The position numbers and the translations under genes were made by a program. A DNA stretch of 64,000 nt. Origin: Tetramitus jugosus (lineage: Eukaryota; Heterolobosea; Eutetramitea; Acrasida; Vahlkampfiidae). Where the stretch lies: positions 186,001-250,000 of the forward strand of contig OW569368.1 of NCBI GenBank assembly GCA_937625935.1, written 5' to 3'. This document shows, piece by piece, positions 1 to 10,098 of this stretch (within the stretch, counting starts at the first letter, position 1; every line of letters begins with the position of its first letter). The notes under the pieces are model-generated. The model made no database searches. It saw nothing but the letters and a program-made list of their open reading frames with translations, and had not been told where the DNA came from.

Positions 1-1274
1 TCCATTGAAATCTTGATTCGATAGGAAAAGAAGTAATATGGCTCTACATTGTCTATATCTGAACTTTCTGGTCTGAATAGAGCATTACATTGTATTCGAA
101 CCCCATTGGTTGTAGTGTCTGAACCAATACTGCCATCCAGCGGGAACCGCTCAATGTATCCATCATTGAATTCGTACAAGTTCCTCTGTGTCAAATCAAT
201 TACGTATTTCTCGAACCATTCAATAAAGGAACCACTAAGAACAAACGGAGTTCCTCGACCTGAGATCTGAATCACCATACCACGACGATAAATTGTATTC
301 ATGAAAGTAAAGTCTTTCATAGCGATCGCGATCAACATACGGCCACCTCTGATAATGGGCAAACAATTCGTCATCCACTTCAGATTCTGACGAAAAAATT
401 GGTTCTCAAAGACAACACTGTCTAGCTTGAGAAACGTGAGGAAACTGAGCTCGTCATACACTATATACCCTCCGAACAAGGGCGAGGGTGCCTCATCTTG
501 AGTCGATTGACCGTTGTGCATTCTATAAAAACACTCGAGTTCTTTTGGAATTGAGCAAGCTTCATCAATCTGACAATCAGCCAAAAACTGCTGCATTTCC
601 TCACGAGAAGCACCATCTAACAGAGACTCAAACACTGAAGGGCAATTCTTGTGCAAGTAAGAATCCAACTGGTCGCTCAGAGTTTTAACTTTGCGGAACA
701 CGGAAGCCAACCCACCATACTGCAATTGATACTCTCTGTAGCAGAGCTTGTTCATTTTGGCTGCAAGAAGTTCATATTGATCATTCACAGGTTCACTATG
801 ATTATGCAACAATCCACGAGAGGGACTTGAGTTCAACTGTGCCCATACTTGATCGTCATTCACAATCTTTTGAACAAGTGCATAAAAGCCTCGATACGAA
901 GCAACATCACAACGTTCTTCACCCACGCGAGCCATCTTTGTCACAGAGGGAGACAAAGCATCACCTGTTCGAGTATCATCACCTTCCTCGTCCAGGTCGT
1001 CGTCCCTCTTCTCCGACAAACGTCGCAACACGTGGGCATCGGACAAGCCATGAGGAACGTCCAACAACCATACATACTTGCACAACCACTTCCACAAAGA
1101 AGCATGACCAGACAATTGATAAAATCTGTAGCTCACACTGGAACAGGCACACAAATCTACGGGACCGAGGAATGACAAGAGCGCGATGATCGTGTCATCC
1201 GGTAAATCTTTGGTGAAATCTTCTGTCATCAAAACTTGCGATGTCATTTTCGGAATGTGCTCGGACTTGTTCAT
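1..1274 (-). CDS. F-box protein 3-like (F-box + SMI1/KNR4-like + ApaG domains), 3' end outside window
   Basis: The reading frame is open from an ATG at 1274 to the left edge (about 424 codons), so the C-terminus is missing. Residues about 24-66 form an F-box (starts LPDDTIIALLSFLGPVDLC), which should bind SKP1 in an SCF ubiquitin ligase. The middle holds a SMI1/KNR4 (SUKH)-like stretch containing IPKELECFYRMHNGQ and LFGGYIVYDELSFL. The last visible residues (GVRIQCNALF, then YYFFSYRIKI) match the start of an ApaG/DUF525 domain. This domain order is that of animal FBXO3, and the ApaG domain is presumably completed to the left. No intron is needed in the visible part. The substrate is unknown. 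The next gene also starts with an F-box, on the opposite strand. Confidence 0.85.
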   Translation of the reverse strand, partial: MNKSEHIPKMTSQVLMTEDFTKDLPDDTIIALLSFLGPVDLCACSSVSYRFYQLSGHASLWKWLCKYVWLLDVPHGLSDAHVLRRLSEKRDDDLDEEGDDTRTGDALSPSVTKMARVGEERCDVASYRGFYALVQKIVNDDQVWAQLNSSPSRGLLHNHSEPVNDQYELLAAKMNKLCYREYQLQYGGLASVFRKVKTLSDQLDSYLHKNCPSVFESLLDGASREEMQQFLADCQIDEACSIPKELECFYRMHNGQSTQDEAPSPLFGGYIVYDELSFLTFLKLDSVVFENQFFRQNLKWMTNCLPIIRGGRMLIAIAMKDFTFMNTIYRRGMVIQISGRGTPFVLSGSFIEWFEKYVIDLTQRNLYEFNDGYIERFPLDGSIGSDTTTNGVRIQCNALFRPESSDIDNVEPYYFFSYRIKISM

Positions 1275-2341
1275 ATTTAAACTTGATTATGATTTTTCGC
1301 TGACTCAACTCTCTGTGATGAGATGCGATGAGATTTTTGTTGTGGCGTCGATTAATACACACGTCCTCATTGCCATGTCAAAACAAAGATCAAGTCCCAG
1401 TTAGGAAAAAGATTTCTCCGCCTCGGGAGAAACAGGAAATATTTTCCTGAAAGAAATAGTCCCTGGGTGAAATTGAGAAGGATTGATTAATAACAACGCA
1501 CAAGGAGCTGTTCGTGACACTGACATGACTGTTGTTGCATTCCACACACAACTTTCACTCCAACGACCAAGGTATGCTTCATCTCGACTCTCTTCGTATT
1601 TGGTCAATGAAGAGAGAGAGCAAGGGGTGAAGTGCACTGTGTACGGCACGTTGGATCCTTTCCACAAGGGATTGGACAACCCCGCATTTAATATTTGGAC
1701 TTTCCTGTATCAGAAAGAAAACCAAACAACCAACTCCAGAAAAATCGCAACAAGCCAGTATGAAGAGAAACAAGAACGGAGTTTTTTATAGTCTAACAAC
1801 AGGGTCAATTCGGATGAGATGATGAGGAAGTCGTGCTCGTGAGTATGTAAGCTACCAACGGCAGTGAAAAATGAGGTGGTTTCATTTTCTCGCGCACGAT
1901 TGGCCTCGTCATCTCTTCCAACAATTTGATCTCGTTGTTTGGATTCAAGTAAGAGAGAGCTGAAGGTCGAAGATCAGGAAGATGAAAGGCAACCAAACCA
2001 AGAACAACTACACCCAGCTTGCAAGCAAGTCCCCAGTGTGTGCACTTCAAGGTTCCAACTCACACGAAGCTATTAGAATTGTGTGAATGGAGAAACTAAA
2101 TAAAAACTAATACCAAACACCAAAATATGTATATAACAGTTAGTGTAACTGTTAGGGAACCGCCTCGTGAAAATGTTTCAACGAGCAAGACCTTCACTCC
2201 ACTGTGGTGATTTTCAGGTGCATTCTTGCAGAAGACGAGCAAGTTCGCCATGACGACAAAAAGTGCGGTCAGAACTCGTTGACAAAAAAAAATTGATCAA
2301 ATTTTGCACCAAAAGCCAAAAAGTCAAACTCAAGTAACAAA
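1275..2341. other. Intergenic region between divergent F-box genes, unresolved exon-like ORFs
   Basis: About 1.07 kb between the two divergent F-box genes. It must hold both promoters. On the minus strand there are open stretches at 1805-2050, 1579-1773 and 1401-1679. The first has a hydrophobic start and the last ends in a plausible soluble stretch (contains GRWSESCVWNATT). They lie in different frames, the first and third begin with TTG rather than ATG, and I could not join them with a convincing set of splice sites. A small multi-exon minus-strand gene is possible but unproven. A poly-A run lies at 2284-2291 shortly before the start codon at 2342. Confidence 0.3.
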
Positions 2342-5300
2342 ATGTTGATTCTATTGAACAAGAGAGAGAACAGAGACGTGTTCTACTATATTCTATCATA
2401 CTTGTCTGTGAGTGACATATTCTTTGATTGTTCTCTCGTGTGCAAACAATGGTTTGAGTGTGTTCGTGGTGGTGGAGGCAGCAGTCTCAGCAATTGTGCT
2501 GAAAATGATTACTTTATTCGTGGGTACATGCCATTCCTAAAGAGTCAACATTCATCAATGATGAATCAACGCAAGCACATCTTGATGCAACAACTTCAGA
2601 TGTCTGGTGTTGTAGCTTCAGCACAGGATCTCAACCAGTATGGCATGTGGTTACCTATGAATGCCTATAGTGCTCTCAGTTGGGCAATGTTCATTCCTGA
2701 TCGACCCTATAAGACAGAGCAGAGTATTTATCAATTCATGTTGAAACATGTGAGCGTCAAGGAATTTTTGATGGTGGACGATCATGGTAATGATAATGAT
2801 GACAGTGGAGAGCAACAAGTGGTTGAGCGACAAATGATTCAGATCAATCTTCCTGTTTATCCCGATGTGGATCAAGGTGGATTGCCACAGCTTGTGAAAA
2901 CCATGTTTGAAAACTTTGGTCATTCGAGCAAGCAAGGGGCAGAAAATGGGAATGACAGTGTACGAGAGTTGAAATATGTGCCTGTGCTTGTGAATGCCCA
3001 ATCATCTGTATTGTATGAGAACGAGGCAGTTATACACTTGTTTGTTGATTCAGAGAGAGGTTCAATTGCCAAGATGGATGCAGAGCAGTGTCGAGAGCTT
3101 GACTTGGAAAATTTCATGGAGAAGGGTTACAGCGTAAATACTATAAGATTTTTGCCGCGCAGTCATGAATTATCGAGCAATAAGCCATCGATTCAAAACA
3201 GGAGATTGTTTCAGTCGTTGTTAGTTGCTTTGGGATTGTCAGAAATTGATGAATCGATTCCGTTGGCAACCTTTATCCTGACAATTGGTCAGTGTTTGAG
3301 GAGTGGTGCACTCAGAGATCAATATATGAGTCCAAAGGCTTCGATCAAGGCATTTGATCATTTGTATATTGATGATATGAGTCCATATTGGTTCCAGGTG
3401 ACCAAGAAATTGGTTTGCAAGCACGATCGATTATTGACAATCTCTCCTTATCATTTACCTCCAATAGAAAAGCTGTATCGTTCCATTAATGCAATAGTAC
3501 AGACGAAACAGTATGAAAACCAAATGCCGATCGTTCTTAAGCAGATTGCTACTCATGGAACGTCTGATATGCTTTCTCATTTCCTACAAACGATACAACT
3601 TGCGAATATTCAGGATCCATCAGCGCTGATGAAGTTATTCAGTAGCGGAAGAACAGTTGATCAATCGCCTCTAGTAGGATTGCTCGAAGGTCAACAGGAA
3701 CCTGCTCAGAAATTGAAAATGTTGTCGTGTATCCTTGATGAGGAAGATATGCGAAATTTGATTATTTCTCATAGAGTGCTGCATCATGCTACTCGGATAG
3801 CGAAGATATGTTCAAAGGATGTAGTGTCCGAGTATCACTCACTCATTACTGATATTCTGTTTGAATATCTCAGGTGGCAACAATTTCCCTCTGATATTCA
3901 CCCAGACTCGCTATGTCATAATAGTCTGATTCAAGTGTTCCCTCAATTTGTACACCTCCTTGCCAATTTACCAGAGAGAGTAAGGACTTCGTGCAGCAAG
4001 AGTATTAACACTCTCGTGAACTATAACAGAAATTCCAAACTCCCTACTCCATTGCTGCGAGCAGTGTTGAATTTCCCACAATATGTCAATTCTCTGCTTA
4101 CTTTTGGTGCAGATCCATTTGAGAGGAGCACTATGGAAATGGGATTTAATTCAAAGGCAAACCCCATTTGCAATTCAAGAAGCACGTTTTCAGCCGTTGA
4201 GGAGGCATGTTTGTGTCCACAACATCCTTCGTTAGAACGATTAGTTAGTCTCTCAAATAGTGAGCACTCCCAACCTACTTCACGAGCGGCATACGATGTC
4301 TCAAGCATATCACATATTCAAAAACCTATCAATATTGTACTTATTGGTCATCCAAAGTGCGGTAAGCGGTCACTCGTAGATCATGTTCTCAATCGTCCAT
4401 GCCAACACCTCAATAGTGAGGATTACATGTTTGCCCTATCTCCGAAAGAACAAATTAGAGCTATTCGCTATCGAAGTCAGTGCGGATTGTACAATAATTC
4501 TTGTTATGATGTTGAGTGTGATTTAACGTTTGATCATCAAGTCGTCAAAGTTCATATGAAGACTGTTCATATGTTCGAATTGGATGGCCTCATTGAAAAC
4601 CAACCAATCAAGACTGCAATTCATGAGAATGATCTCCACTCCTCAAGATGTTCTGTTCAGGGTGCAGATATTGTTTTTGTGTGCTATGATATCAATAATG
4701 AATACTCAATTCAAATACTAGAGGAGATTGAAGGTATCAAATCAATGTGCTCTAACAATACTGTAGTCTCAATATTGGGTCTAGGAGAGAGCGAACCAAT
4801 TCATCGACGAGTGTTTCGTTCTGTTGTTCACCAACATGCTAAGCACAATCAAGTACAAGCATACGAGTTAAATTGTAAGGTAGAGCGTTCACAAGTTGAT
4901 ATGATCATAAAGCGCTGCATGGGCCAGTTGAGCTCTGTTACGTCAGAGACGAGAGCGTATGAAAGGTCCTATCTGCCTCGGAGATGCTACCATGCCATTG
5001 ATCTCTCTGTTTTGAGCGCTAGAACGTTAACTCGCGCGATGTTGTCGTCCTTGCAGTCTGGTTTCAGCCAACCCATTTTGGGAATTAGATCTTGCCAAAT
5101 AACTATTGAGGAGTTGTACCAGTTTGTCCAAAATCTAACTGAATCAGACAAGTTATTATTATTTGACACACTACTGGGGTGTATCAATTCTTCCAAGTGG
5201 ACTGATGTTCAGCTACTGATGCTAACATTTATGCTTGAGTCTCCATCTCTGCTTCTTGAACGATTAACTTCTCTGTTTCACTCATTGGGCTCATCGCTAA

Positions 5301-6331
5301 ACACAGAGCAATGGCTCAACTTGATTGAGTGCATTGTCATTGCATCGGGTGGAGTTGATTCCAGTGCGTCAGACGTAGTTCATAGCCTTCTCTGTCAGGC
5401 CTATGATTACGTGCGAGCAGAGTGGCTACAAATTATCAATCGAGGAGACAGCGATGATGCTCAACAAATCGAAAGATATCTTATTCAAAGATTGTATGAT
5501 GCAGATTTTAGGACTAGCACCTCCCTCCAAACCGTCACTCAAACAGTTTTATTCTTGCTTCAGAATGGCTTCCTAGATGACATTACATTTATGAATCAAT
5601 TTTACGCTGTCATGTTTGACAATGTGCTCAGAGATCAACTAAGCATAGTCGAATGTGACTTTGTCGAGTCGGTCTTCTCTATTTGTCATTCAAGAATAGC
5701 AGAGCAATGTTTGTATTTGATCAAGCAGTATAAGAGCAAAGATGCGCACATGGACAAGGTGAAGAAGACTCATTCGCTTCCTATTGACTCGAGTGTGATG
5801 GTGTTAGTCGACGGTCTAACATACCACCAAGATGTCTCTCACGCACATCAATCTGCGAATGCGATTGGAGCGATGTCTGATATTACTGTTCCGTGCAGTC
5901 AGGTATTCTCTGAACTTACCTTCCAAAATGAAATGAACTTCCTTCGCATAACGCCTGCGCCGGACTGCAAACCAAGAATCTCATGGTTGCACCAGTATGG
6001 AACAGCTGAGATGCGATTTCATACGAATTACGATGTGAAGAACATATCAGTAAGCACAGCGCAAATGGCAGTTCTGCTTTTATTTAATGATGCAAATGTG
6101 GCAAAAACAGGACTGACGCTGTCACAAGTGCTGGACAAGCTATTGCCAACATCCGTTCGTTCTTGTGAGAAAATTGTGAGCACGTACAAGTCACAAGTGC
6201 AACCATTGATACAATCAGGAATATTGGTTACACTTGATGAGTCTCCCTTTGAAGAAGCATCTTCTGTTTTGACAGTGACAACCAAGAATTGGTCTTCAAA
6301 CCGCAAGAAGATCTCCATTCCCACAAATTAA
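2342..6331 (+). CDS. F-box / Ras-like pseudo-GTPase / cullin C-terminal domain fusion protein
   Basis: Single-exon gene, 1329 residues. Residues about 8-45 form an F-box-like helix set (RDVFYYILSYLSVSDIF then CSLVCKQWFE). A Ras-like region begins near residue 660: beta strand INIVLI, P-loop-like GHPKCGKRS at 669-677, then VFVCYDINNEYS, which matches the Ras YDxxxxxS element. The P-loop has Arg where Ser/Thr should follow GK, and the NKxD base-recognition motif is replaced by GLGE, so nucleotide binding is doubtful. Residues about 1205-1300 contain the cullin winged-helix signature (ISWLHQYGTAEMRF, then QMAVLLLFND). The protein ends soon after, and I see no neddylation-site WHB helix. The region 860-1200 is helical and could be the preceding cullin repeats. 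The role is inferred to be in ubiquitin ligation. The fusion is unusual, because F-box and cullin normally lie on separate SCF subunits. Confidence 0.8.
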   Translation: MLILLNKRENRDVFYYILSYLSVSDIFFDCSLVCKQWFECVRGGGGSSLSNCAENDYFIRGYMPFLKSQHSSMMNQRKHILMQQLQMSGVVASAQDLNQYGMWLPMNAYSALSWAMFIPDRPYKTEQSIYQFMLKHVSVKEFLMVDDHGNDNDDSGEQQVVERQMIQINLPVYPDVDQGGLPQLVKTMFENFGHSSKQGAENGNDSVRELKYVPVLVNAQSSVLYENEAVIHLFVDSERGSIAKMDAEQCRELDLENFMEKGYSVNTIRFLPRSHELSSNKPSIQNRRLFQSLLVALGLSEIDESIPLATFILTIGQCLRSGALRDQYMSPKASIKAFDHLYIDDMSPYWFQVTKKLVCKHDRLLTISPYHLPPIEKLYRSINAIVQTKQYENQMPIVLKQIATHGTSDMLSHFLQTIQLANIQDPSALMKLFSSGRTVDQSPLVGLLEGQQEPAQKLKMLSCILDEEDMRNLIISHRVLHHATRIAKICSKDVVSEYHSLITDILFEYLRWQQFPSDIHPDSLCHNSLIQVFPQFVHLLANLPERVRTSCSKSINTLVNYNRNSKLPTPLLRAVLNFPQYVNSLLTFGADPFERSTMEMGFNSKANPICNSRSTFSAVEEACLCPQHPSLERLVSLSNSEHSQPTSRAAYDVSSISHIQKPINIVLIGHPKCGKRSLVDHVLNRPCQHLNSEDYMFALSPKEQIRAIRYRSQCGLYNNSCYDVECDLTFDHQVVKVHMKTVHMFELDGLIENQPIKTAIHENDLHSSRCSVQGADIVFVCYDINNEYSIQILEEIEGIKSMCSNNTVVSILGLGESEPIHRRVFRSVVHQHAKHNQVQAYELNCKVERSQVDMIIKRCMGQLSSVTSETRAYERSYLPRRCYHAIDLSVLSARTLTRAMLSSLQSGFSQPILGIRSCQITIEELYQFVQNLTESDKLLLFDTLLGCINSSKWTDVQLLMLTFMLESPSLLLERLTSLFHSLGSSLNTEQWLNLIECIVIASGGVDSSASDVVHSLLCQAYDYVRAEWLQIINRGDSDDAQQIERYLIQRLYDADFRTSTSLQTVTQTVLFLLQNGFLDDITFMNQFYAVMFDNVLRDQLSIVECDFVESVFSICHSRIAEQCLYLIKQYKSKDAHMDKVKKTHSLPIDSSVMVLVDGLTYHQDVSHAHQSANAIGAMSDITVPCSQVFSELTFQNEMNFLRITPAPDCKPRISWLHQYGTAEMRFHTNYDVKNISVSTAQMAVLLLFNDANVAKTGLTLSQVLDKLLPTSVRSCEKIVSTYKSQVQPLIQSGILVTLDESPFEEASSVLTVTTKNWSSNRKKISIPTN

Positions 6332-6524
6332 ATGAAAACTTTCTTTTGTATTATGTTAGCTCCTCAAACCTTGGTTCACAATTCGGTTGAACTGACGGAG
6401 AAAATTCACACCGCAACTTCAAAAACGCGCACAAAGTGCAACCACAAAAAAAAACAACTAAGCACAACAAGCGTACACGCAAAATTTAATCCATCAAATA
6501 AATTCACCAAACAACATCAATAGA

Positions 6525-8543
6525 ATGATAGACGATGATATAATCAGAGATATTGGTGGATTCTCCGACGAAGACCTCGAAGGCGTCGATATTAACTCCG
6601 CCATTTCCGCGCCACAAACTTCCACTACAGCCCCTTCCTCCTCCTCCTCATCATCAAGCACCACCACCACCACCACAACAGCATCATCATCATCAACTAC
6701 ACCTCAACAATCATTTAACATTGATCGAATGAGTGATGATGAGAACAGTGATGACGATGATCATGATGACCTTGGTACTGTACCACTGGACAATGATCCC
6801 AACGATCCCATTGTTCGTCGATACGAAGTCTTTCTCACCAACAACCTTGCCAATAATTTATTTTTGTTTCAGTACCCTTTGCGCGCCAAAACGAGACCTT
6901 ACGATTTCAATCAATTGACTGAAGTTCGTTTCAAGAAGGAACATAAAAAGATGGAGATGGAGTTTGAGTTGAATACGCAGAGTGAGCACTATGATCAAGA
7001 CAATCCACAGTCCATGTCCTCATTCACGCTGGCCTCCAAGGTTGTTCCGCTGCGAACGAATTATGCAGTCGGAGTAACGAGAGGAAATCATTTGCATATT
7101 ACTCCGCTGCAAAATATTTTACAGTTCAAGACGAGTCTGGAGCATTTGGAGAGAGATGGTGGATTTGCGGGTATAGGTGAAAAAGTGGTCAACAGAGAAG
7201 ACAAGGAAAAGGGACAAGCAAGTGCCTCTTCTGCTTCTTCTTCCACCGGAAAAGCACAGCCTCAATTGGTGCAAACAACGTATAGATCTCAGGCCGATGA
7301 GAGAGCCAGACAAAAATCATATGAATACATGAAACAACAAGAGCAGGCAGAGAAGGATATGACCATGGAGTTTTATCCATCGGATCATTCGACTGCAAGA
7401 CAAGTGTTTGAGCGATTGTTTGCCACGTATGATAATCCAGTGAGCTTTGACATGTCACCGGCAGCATATCTGGAAACGTTGGTGCCGTATAAGCATGATG
7501 TCATGGCACGGTTGAAGGGAGAACAGATATCGATGGATATCATTCAGAAGATGCCTGGTGCAAAACAGGTTCAATTTGCCCTGTTTGCAGCCAATATTCT
7601 CAACTTTGATCGTATTAAACAAATGGCTACCAACGTGAAGGACGATGAACAATTGATTAGCATAATTGAAGACAATGCTGATTTAGTGAGAGGATGCTGG
7701 GTGTTGAAGAGTCACTTGAAACAGTTGAATCCGAACAATCCGAATCAAAAGTTCACAATGACAGTGGAAACTGCTTGTCGCGATTATCTAATGTACCTGT
7801 TCCACAAACAGCCTCTAGTCGATCGTATTGCATTCACAGAAAAGACAAAGTTAGATACGGAAGTGGCAAAAGAAATGCTCGAAGAGATTGCACTCATCAA
7901 GGAAGACAAATCCAGCTCAAGAAGACACGGTTATTGGTCGTTGAAGTTACCACCTGATGAGAAGTTTATGGCAAAGTATCCAGAAGTTGTCGAAAGACAG
8001 AATGAAGCATGGAAGATGAGAACACAGCAAATTTTGAATAATGTCGAGTCAAGCTTCAAGAACATTAAGCCGGCAGTGATTAGTGCAGGAGCAGGAGTTA
8101 CGAGACCACAAGATATCAATAAGGCCGTAGTGAACTTTATTAGAACTCAGTTCCAACAACATGGTGTCTGTACATTTGCAATGCTTGCAGATGCGTTCAG
8201 AACGAGCCGAGCAAACAGTGAGGCACTCTCTAACGTTGGCAATGACCATTTCAAGAATGTTTGCCAACAAATTACCAGATCATTTTGCACTGATCAATAT
8301 CTGATTTTGAAGCAAGCAGATCTACCAGAGGCCGAAGCACCAATGAGAGATGCAATCATAGAAATTTTGGAGGAGCGCAAGGATGAAAAGCTAACCAGAC
8401 AAACGATTAGTGACGAAGCCAAACAGCGACTTCCATCAGACAGCAAGCCACCACAACTTGGTACAGTCATGAAGATTTTGAACGAACTGGCTGTGGATAC
8501 CCAAGACGGTTTCTACGTTGTCAGAAAACCTGCAATCCAATAA
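6525..8543 (+). CDS. POLR3E: DNA-directed RNA polymerase III subunit RPC5 (Rpc37/Sin-like)
   Basis: Single exon, 672 residues, with an ATG 193 nt after the preceding stop. An acidic, Ser/Thr-rich N-terminus (with SSSSSSSS and TTTTTTT runs) leads into the RPC5 core at about residues 95-215: DPIVRRYEVFLTNNLANNLF, then LFQYPLRAKTRPYD, then the ITPLQNILQFKTSLEHL end block. These are the hallmark blocks of RPC5/Rpc37, which pairs with RPC4 in a TFIIF-like module on polymerase III, the enzyme for tRNA and 5S RNA. The C-terminal half (about 300-670) is predominantly helical with two likely winged-helix segments, as in animal RPC5, which is longer than yeast Rpc37. RAD51D lies downstream on the opposite strand, 43 nt from stop to stop. 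Confidence 0.85.
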   Translation: MIDDDIIRDIGGFSDEDLEGVDINSAISAPQTSTTAPSSSSSSSSTTTTTTTASSSSTTPQQSFNIDRMSDDENSDDDDHDDLGTVPLDNDPNDPIVRRYEVFLTNNLANNLFLFQYPLRAKTRPYDFNQLTEVRFKKEHKKMEMEFELNTQSEHYDQDNPQSMSSFTLASKVVPLRTNYAVGVTRGNHLHITPLQNILQFKTSLEHLERDGGFAGIGEKVVNREDKEKGQASASSASSSTGKAQPQLVQTTYRSQADERARQKSYEYMKQQEQAEKDMTMEFYPSDHSTARQVFERLFATYDNPVSFDMSPAAYLETLVPYKHDVMARLKGEQISMDIIQKMPGAKQVQFALFAANILNFDRIKQMATNVKDDEQLISIIEDNADLVRGCWVLKSHLKQLNPNNPNQKFTMTVETACRDYLMYLFHKQPLVDRIAFTEKTKLDTEVAKEMLEEIALIKEDKSSSRRHGYWSLKLPPDEKFMAKYPEVVERQNEAWKMRTQQILNNVESSFKNIKPAVISAGAGVTRPQDINKAVVNFIRTQFQQHGVCTFAMLADAFRTSRANSEALSNVGNDHFKNVCQQITRSFCTDQYLILKQADLPEAEAPMRDAIIEILEERKDEKLTRQTISDEAKQRLPSDSKPPQLGTVMKILNELAVDTQDGFYVVRKPAIQ

Positions 8544-8586
8544 ATGAGTTGAATCGTTAATCACAGTCTTACAGTCAATCAACCAA

Positions 8587-9825
8587 TCAACCGTTCATGT
8601 CATCTACGATTCCAGTCGCATCAATCCTAAACTCTACAGGCTCGCCCAACAGTGGTGCATTGATCGACTTGGACAAAAAGGCTCTTCTTGTGATGATCAT
8701 TGGCTGATCAGTGCTCGTGGGTGCTCGATTATTGTGGAATCGACCAGCCACCATTGCGCTCTGTTCTGTCTTCAACAAGAACAGTCGAGTACTCGGCACA
8801 GACTTCCATATCTCTCCCAATGTGGGCTTAAATAACTTCAAAGGATGGGTCAATGTGTTGGATTGATTCGAATCCAATCGAGCCTGTGTCGCCAGATTGG
8901 TGACCAAAAAGGAAATGTTGTACTCGCTAGCCAAAATTCTCATTTGCTGCACAATGTCATACATGAGCGTATCGCCCACCGGTGTCTGAACCGATGGCAA
9001 CAATATTTGACCAATCGAATCAATCACAATCAATCTCAACGACGAATAAAACAGTTCATTATCTGATTGAATCTCCTGAACAACCATGGCCAAAATGTCC
9101 ATCAATTGAAAAATATCAAACGCTTTGGCACAACGAATCTTGCTCATCATTTCCATTAGTGTACAAAACTCTCCTGGTGCTTGAGAGGAGTAGGATGACG
9201 CTTGAGATACAGATGCAAAGTGCTGTGCTCTTCTTCTCTCATACATGGTGGCCAATTTTCTCTCACAAAACGAATTTTGTGAATCAATGTACAGTACACT
9301 ATAATTGGTTCGATATTGTGTCAGAGAGAGTGCTGTACTGAGACAAAACATGGTTTTTCCTGTTGCCTGAGGACCAAACAATTCTGTAATTTGTTTGGGC
9401 GCGATTCCACCACTCGTCAAGATTGGATCATTGTCCATCATTTGACTATTCGTATTAGCACCAGAGGAGACGGAACCAGTGGTCAACAACTGATCTAATC
9501 GATTGGATCCACATGATAATGGAAACAGTGCCAAATCTTGATCATGCTTCAACAATTGTTCTGCCGTTGTGATGGAACAAGCATAAAATTCCAAAAGCTT
9601 TTTGCGTATGGAGGGAAGAGAACTCGTGAGAGCTTGATGATCAATCAATGGTTGTTGTTGTTGTGTTGTCGTTGTGGCACAGTATTTTTGAATTTCGAGA
9701 ACGAGTTTTGACTGAGGCGAAGAAAGAAATTGTTCGACGCTGGTGATGCGGAGGGAACATTTTTCGAGTACGTTGAGTAAGTCTTCGGAGAGGATGGAAG
9801 GTGAGTGTGATCGTAATTTGGGCAT
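8587..9825 (-). CDS. RAD51D: RAD51D-like DNA repair recombinase paralogue
   Basis: Single exon, 412 residues, ATG at 9825. A RecA/RAD51-fold ATPase: Walker A GPQATGKT at 151-158, preceded by an ITELF strand, and Walker B in LRLIVIDS (about 265-272). Features that point to RAD51D rather than other RAD51 paralogues are AFDIFQLMDIL, LVTNLATQ and the C-terminal KPTLGEIWKSVPSTRLFLL block. In animals RAD51D is part of the BCDX2 complex, which helps load RAD51 at replication forks and double-strand breaks. A short insertion (GSVSSGANTNSQMMDND) lies between the LDQLL segment and the ATPase core. SPO11 elsewhere in the window belongs to the same recombination theme but is not adjacent. XRCC2 is a less likely alternative. 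Confidence 0.88.
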   Translation of the reverse strand: MPKLRSHSPSILSEDLLNVLEKCSLRITSVEQFLSSPQSKLVLEIQKYCATTTTQQQQPLIDHQALTSSLPSIRKKLLEFYACSITTAEQLLKHDQDLALFPLSCGSNRLDQLLTTGSVSSGANTNSQMMDNDPILTSGGIAPKQITELFGPQATGKTMFCLSTALSLTQYRTNYSVLYIDSQNSFCERKLATMYERRRAQHFASVSQASSYSSQAPGEFCTLMEMMSKIRCAKAFDIFQLMDILAMVVQEIQSDNELFYSSLRLIVIDSIGQILLPSVQTPVGDTLMYDIVQQMRILASEYNISFLVTNLATQARLDSNQSNTLTHPLKLFKPTLGEIWKSVPSTRLFLLKTEQSAMVAGRFHNNRAPTSTDQPMIITRRAFLSKSINAPLLGEPVEFRIDATGIVDDMNG

Positions 9826-10098
9826 CTTGTTGAGCTTTTAGTCTGTGGTGTGTTGGCTTTGGAATGATCACTCGTGCTGTGCTGGTTGATTGAAATTTTT
9901 GGTTTTTGTTTTTAGTGTTCGAGAAATTTCTGGAATTGGGATTCGGCGGGGGAATGACAGTTGATGTCAATGTCAAGCGCGTCCGAAACACAACAGACAG
10001 AAGCCTCTTCCAAACCAATCCCAAAAACCAAAAAAACAAGAATCCAAAAACAATAGCTTTCAAACACAAAAACAACAACAACAGCAGCAGCAACAACT

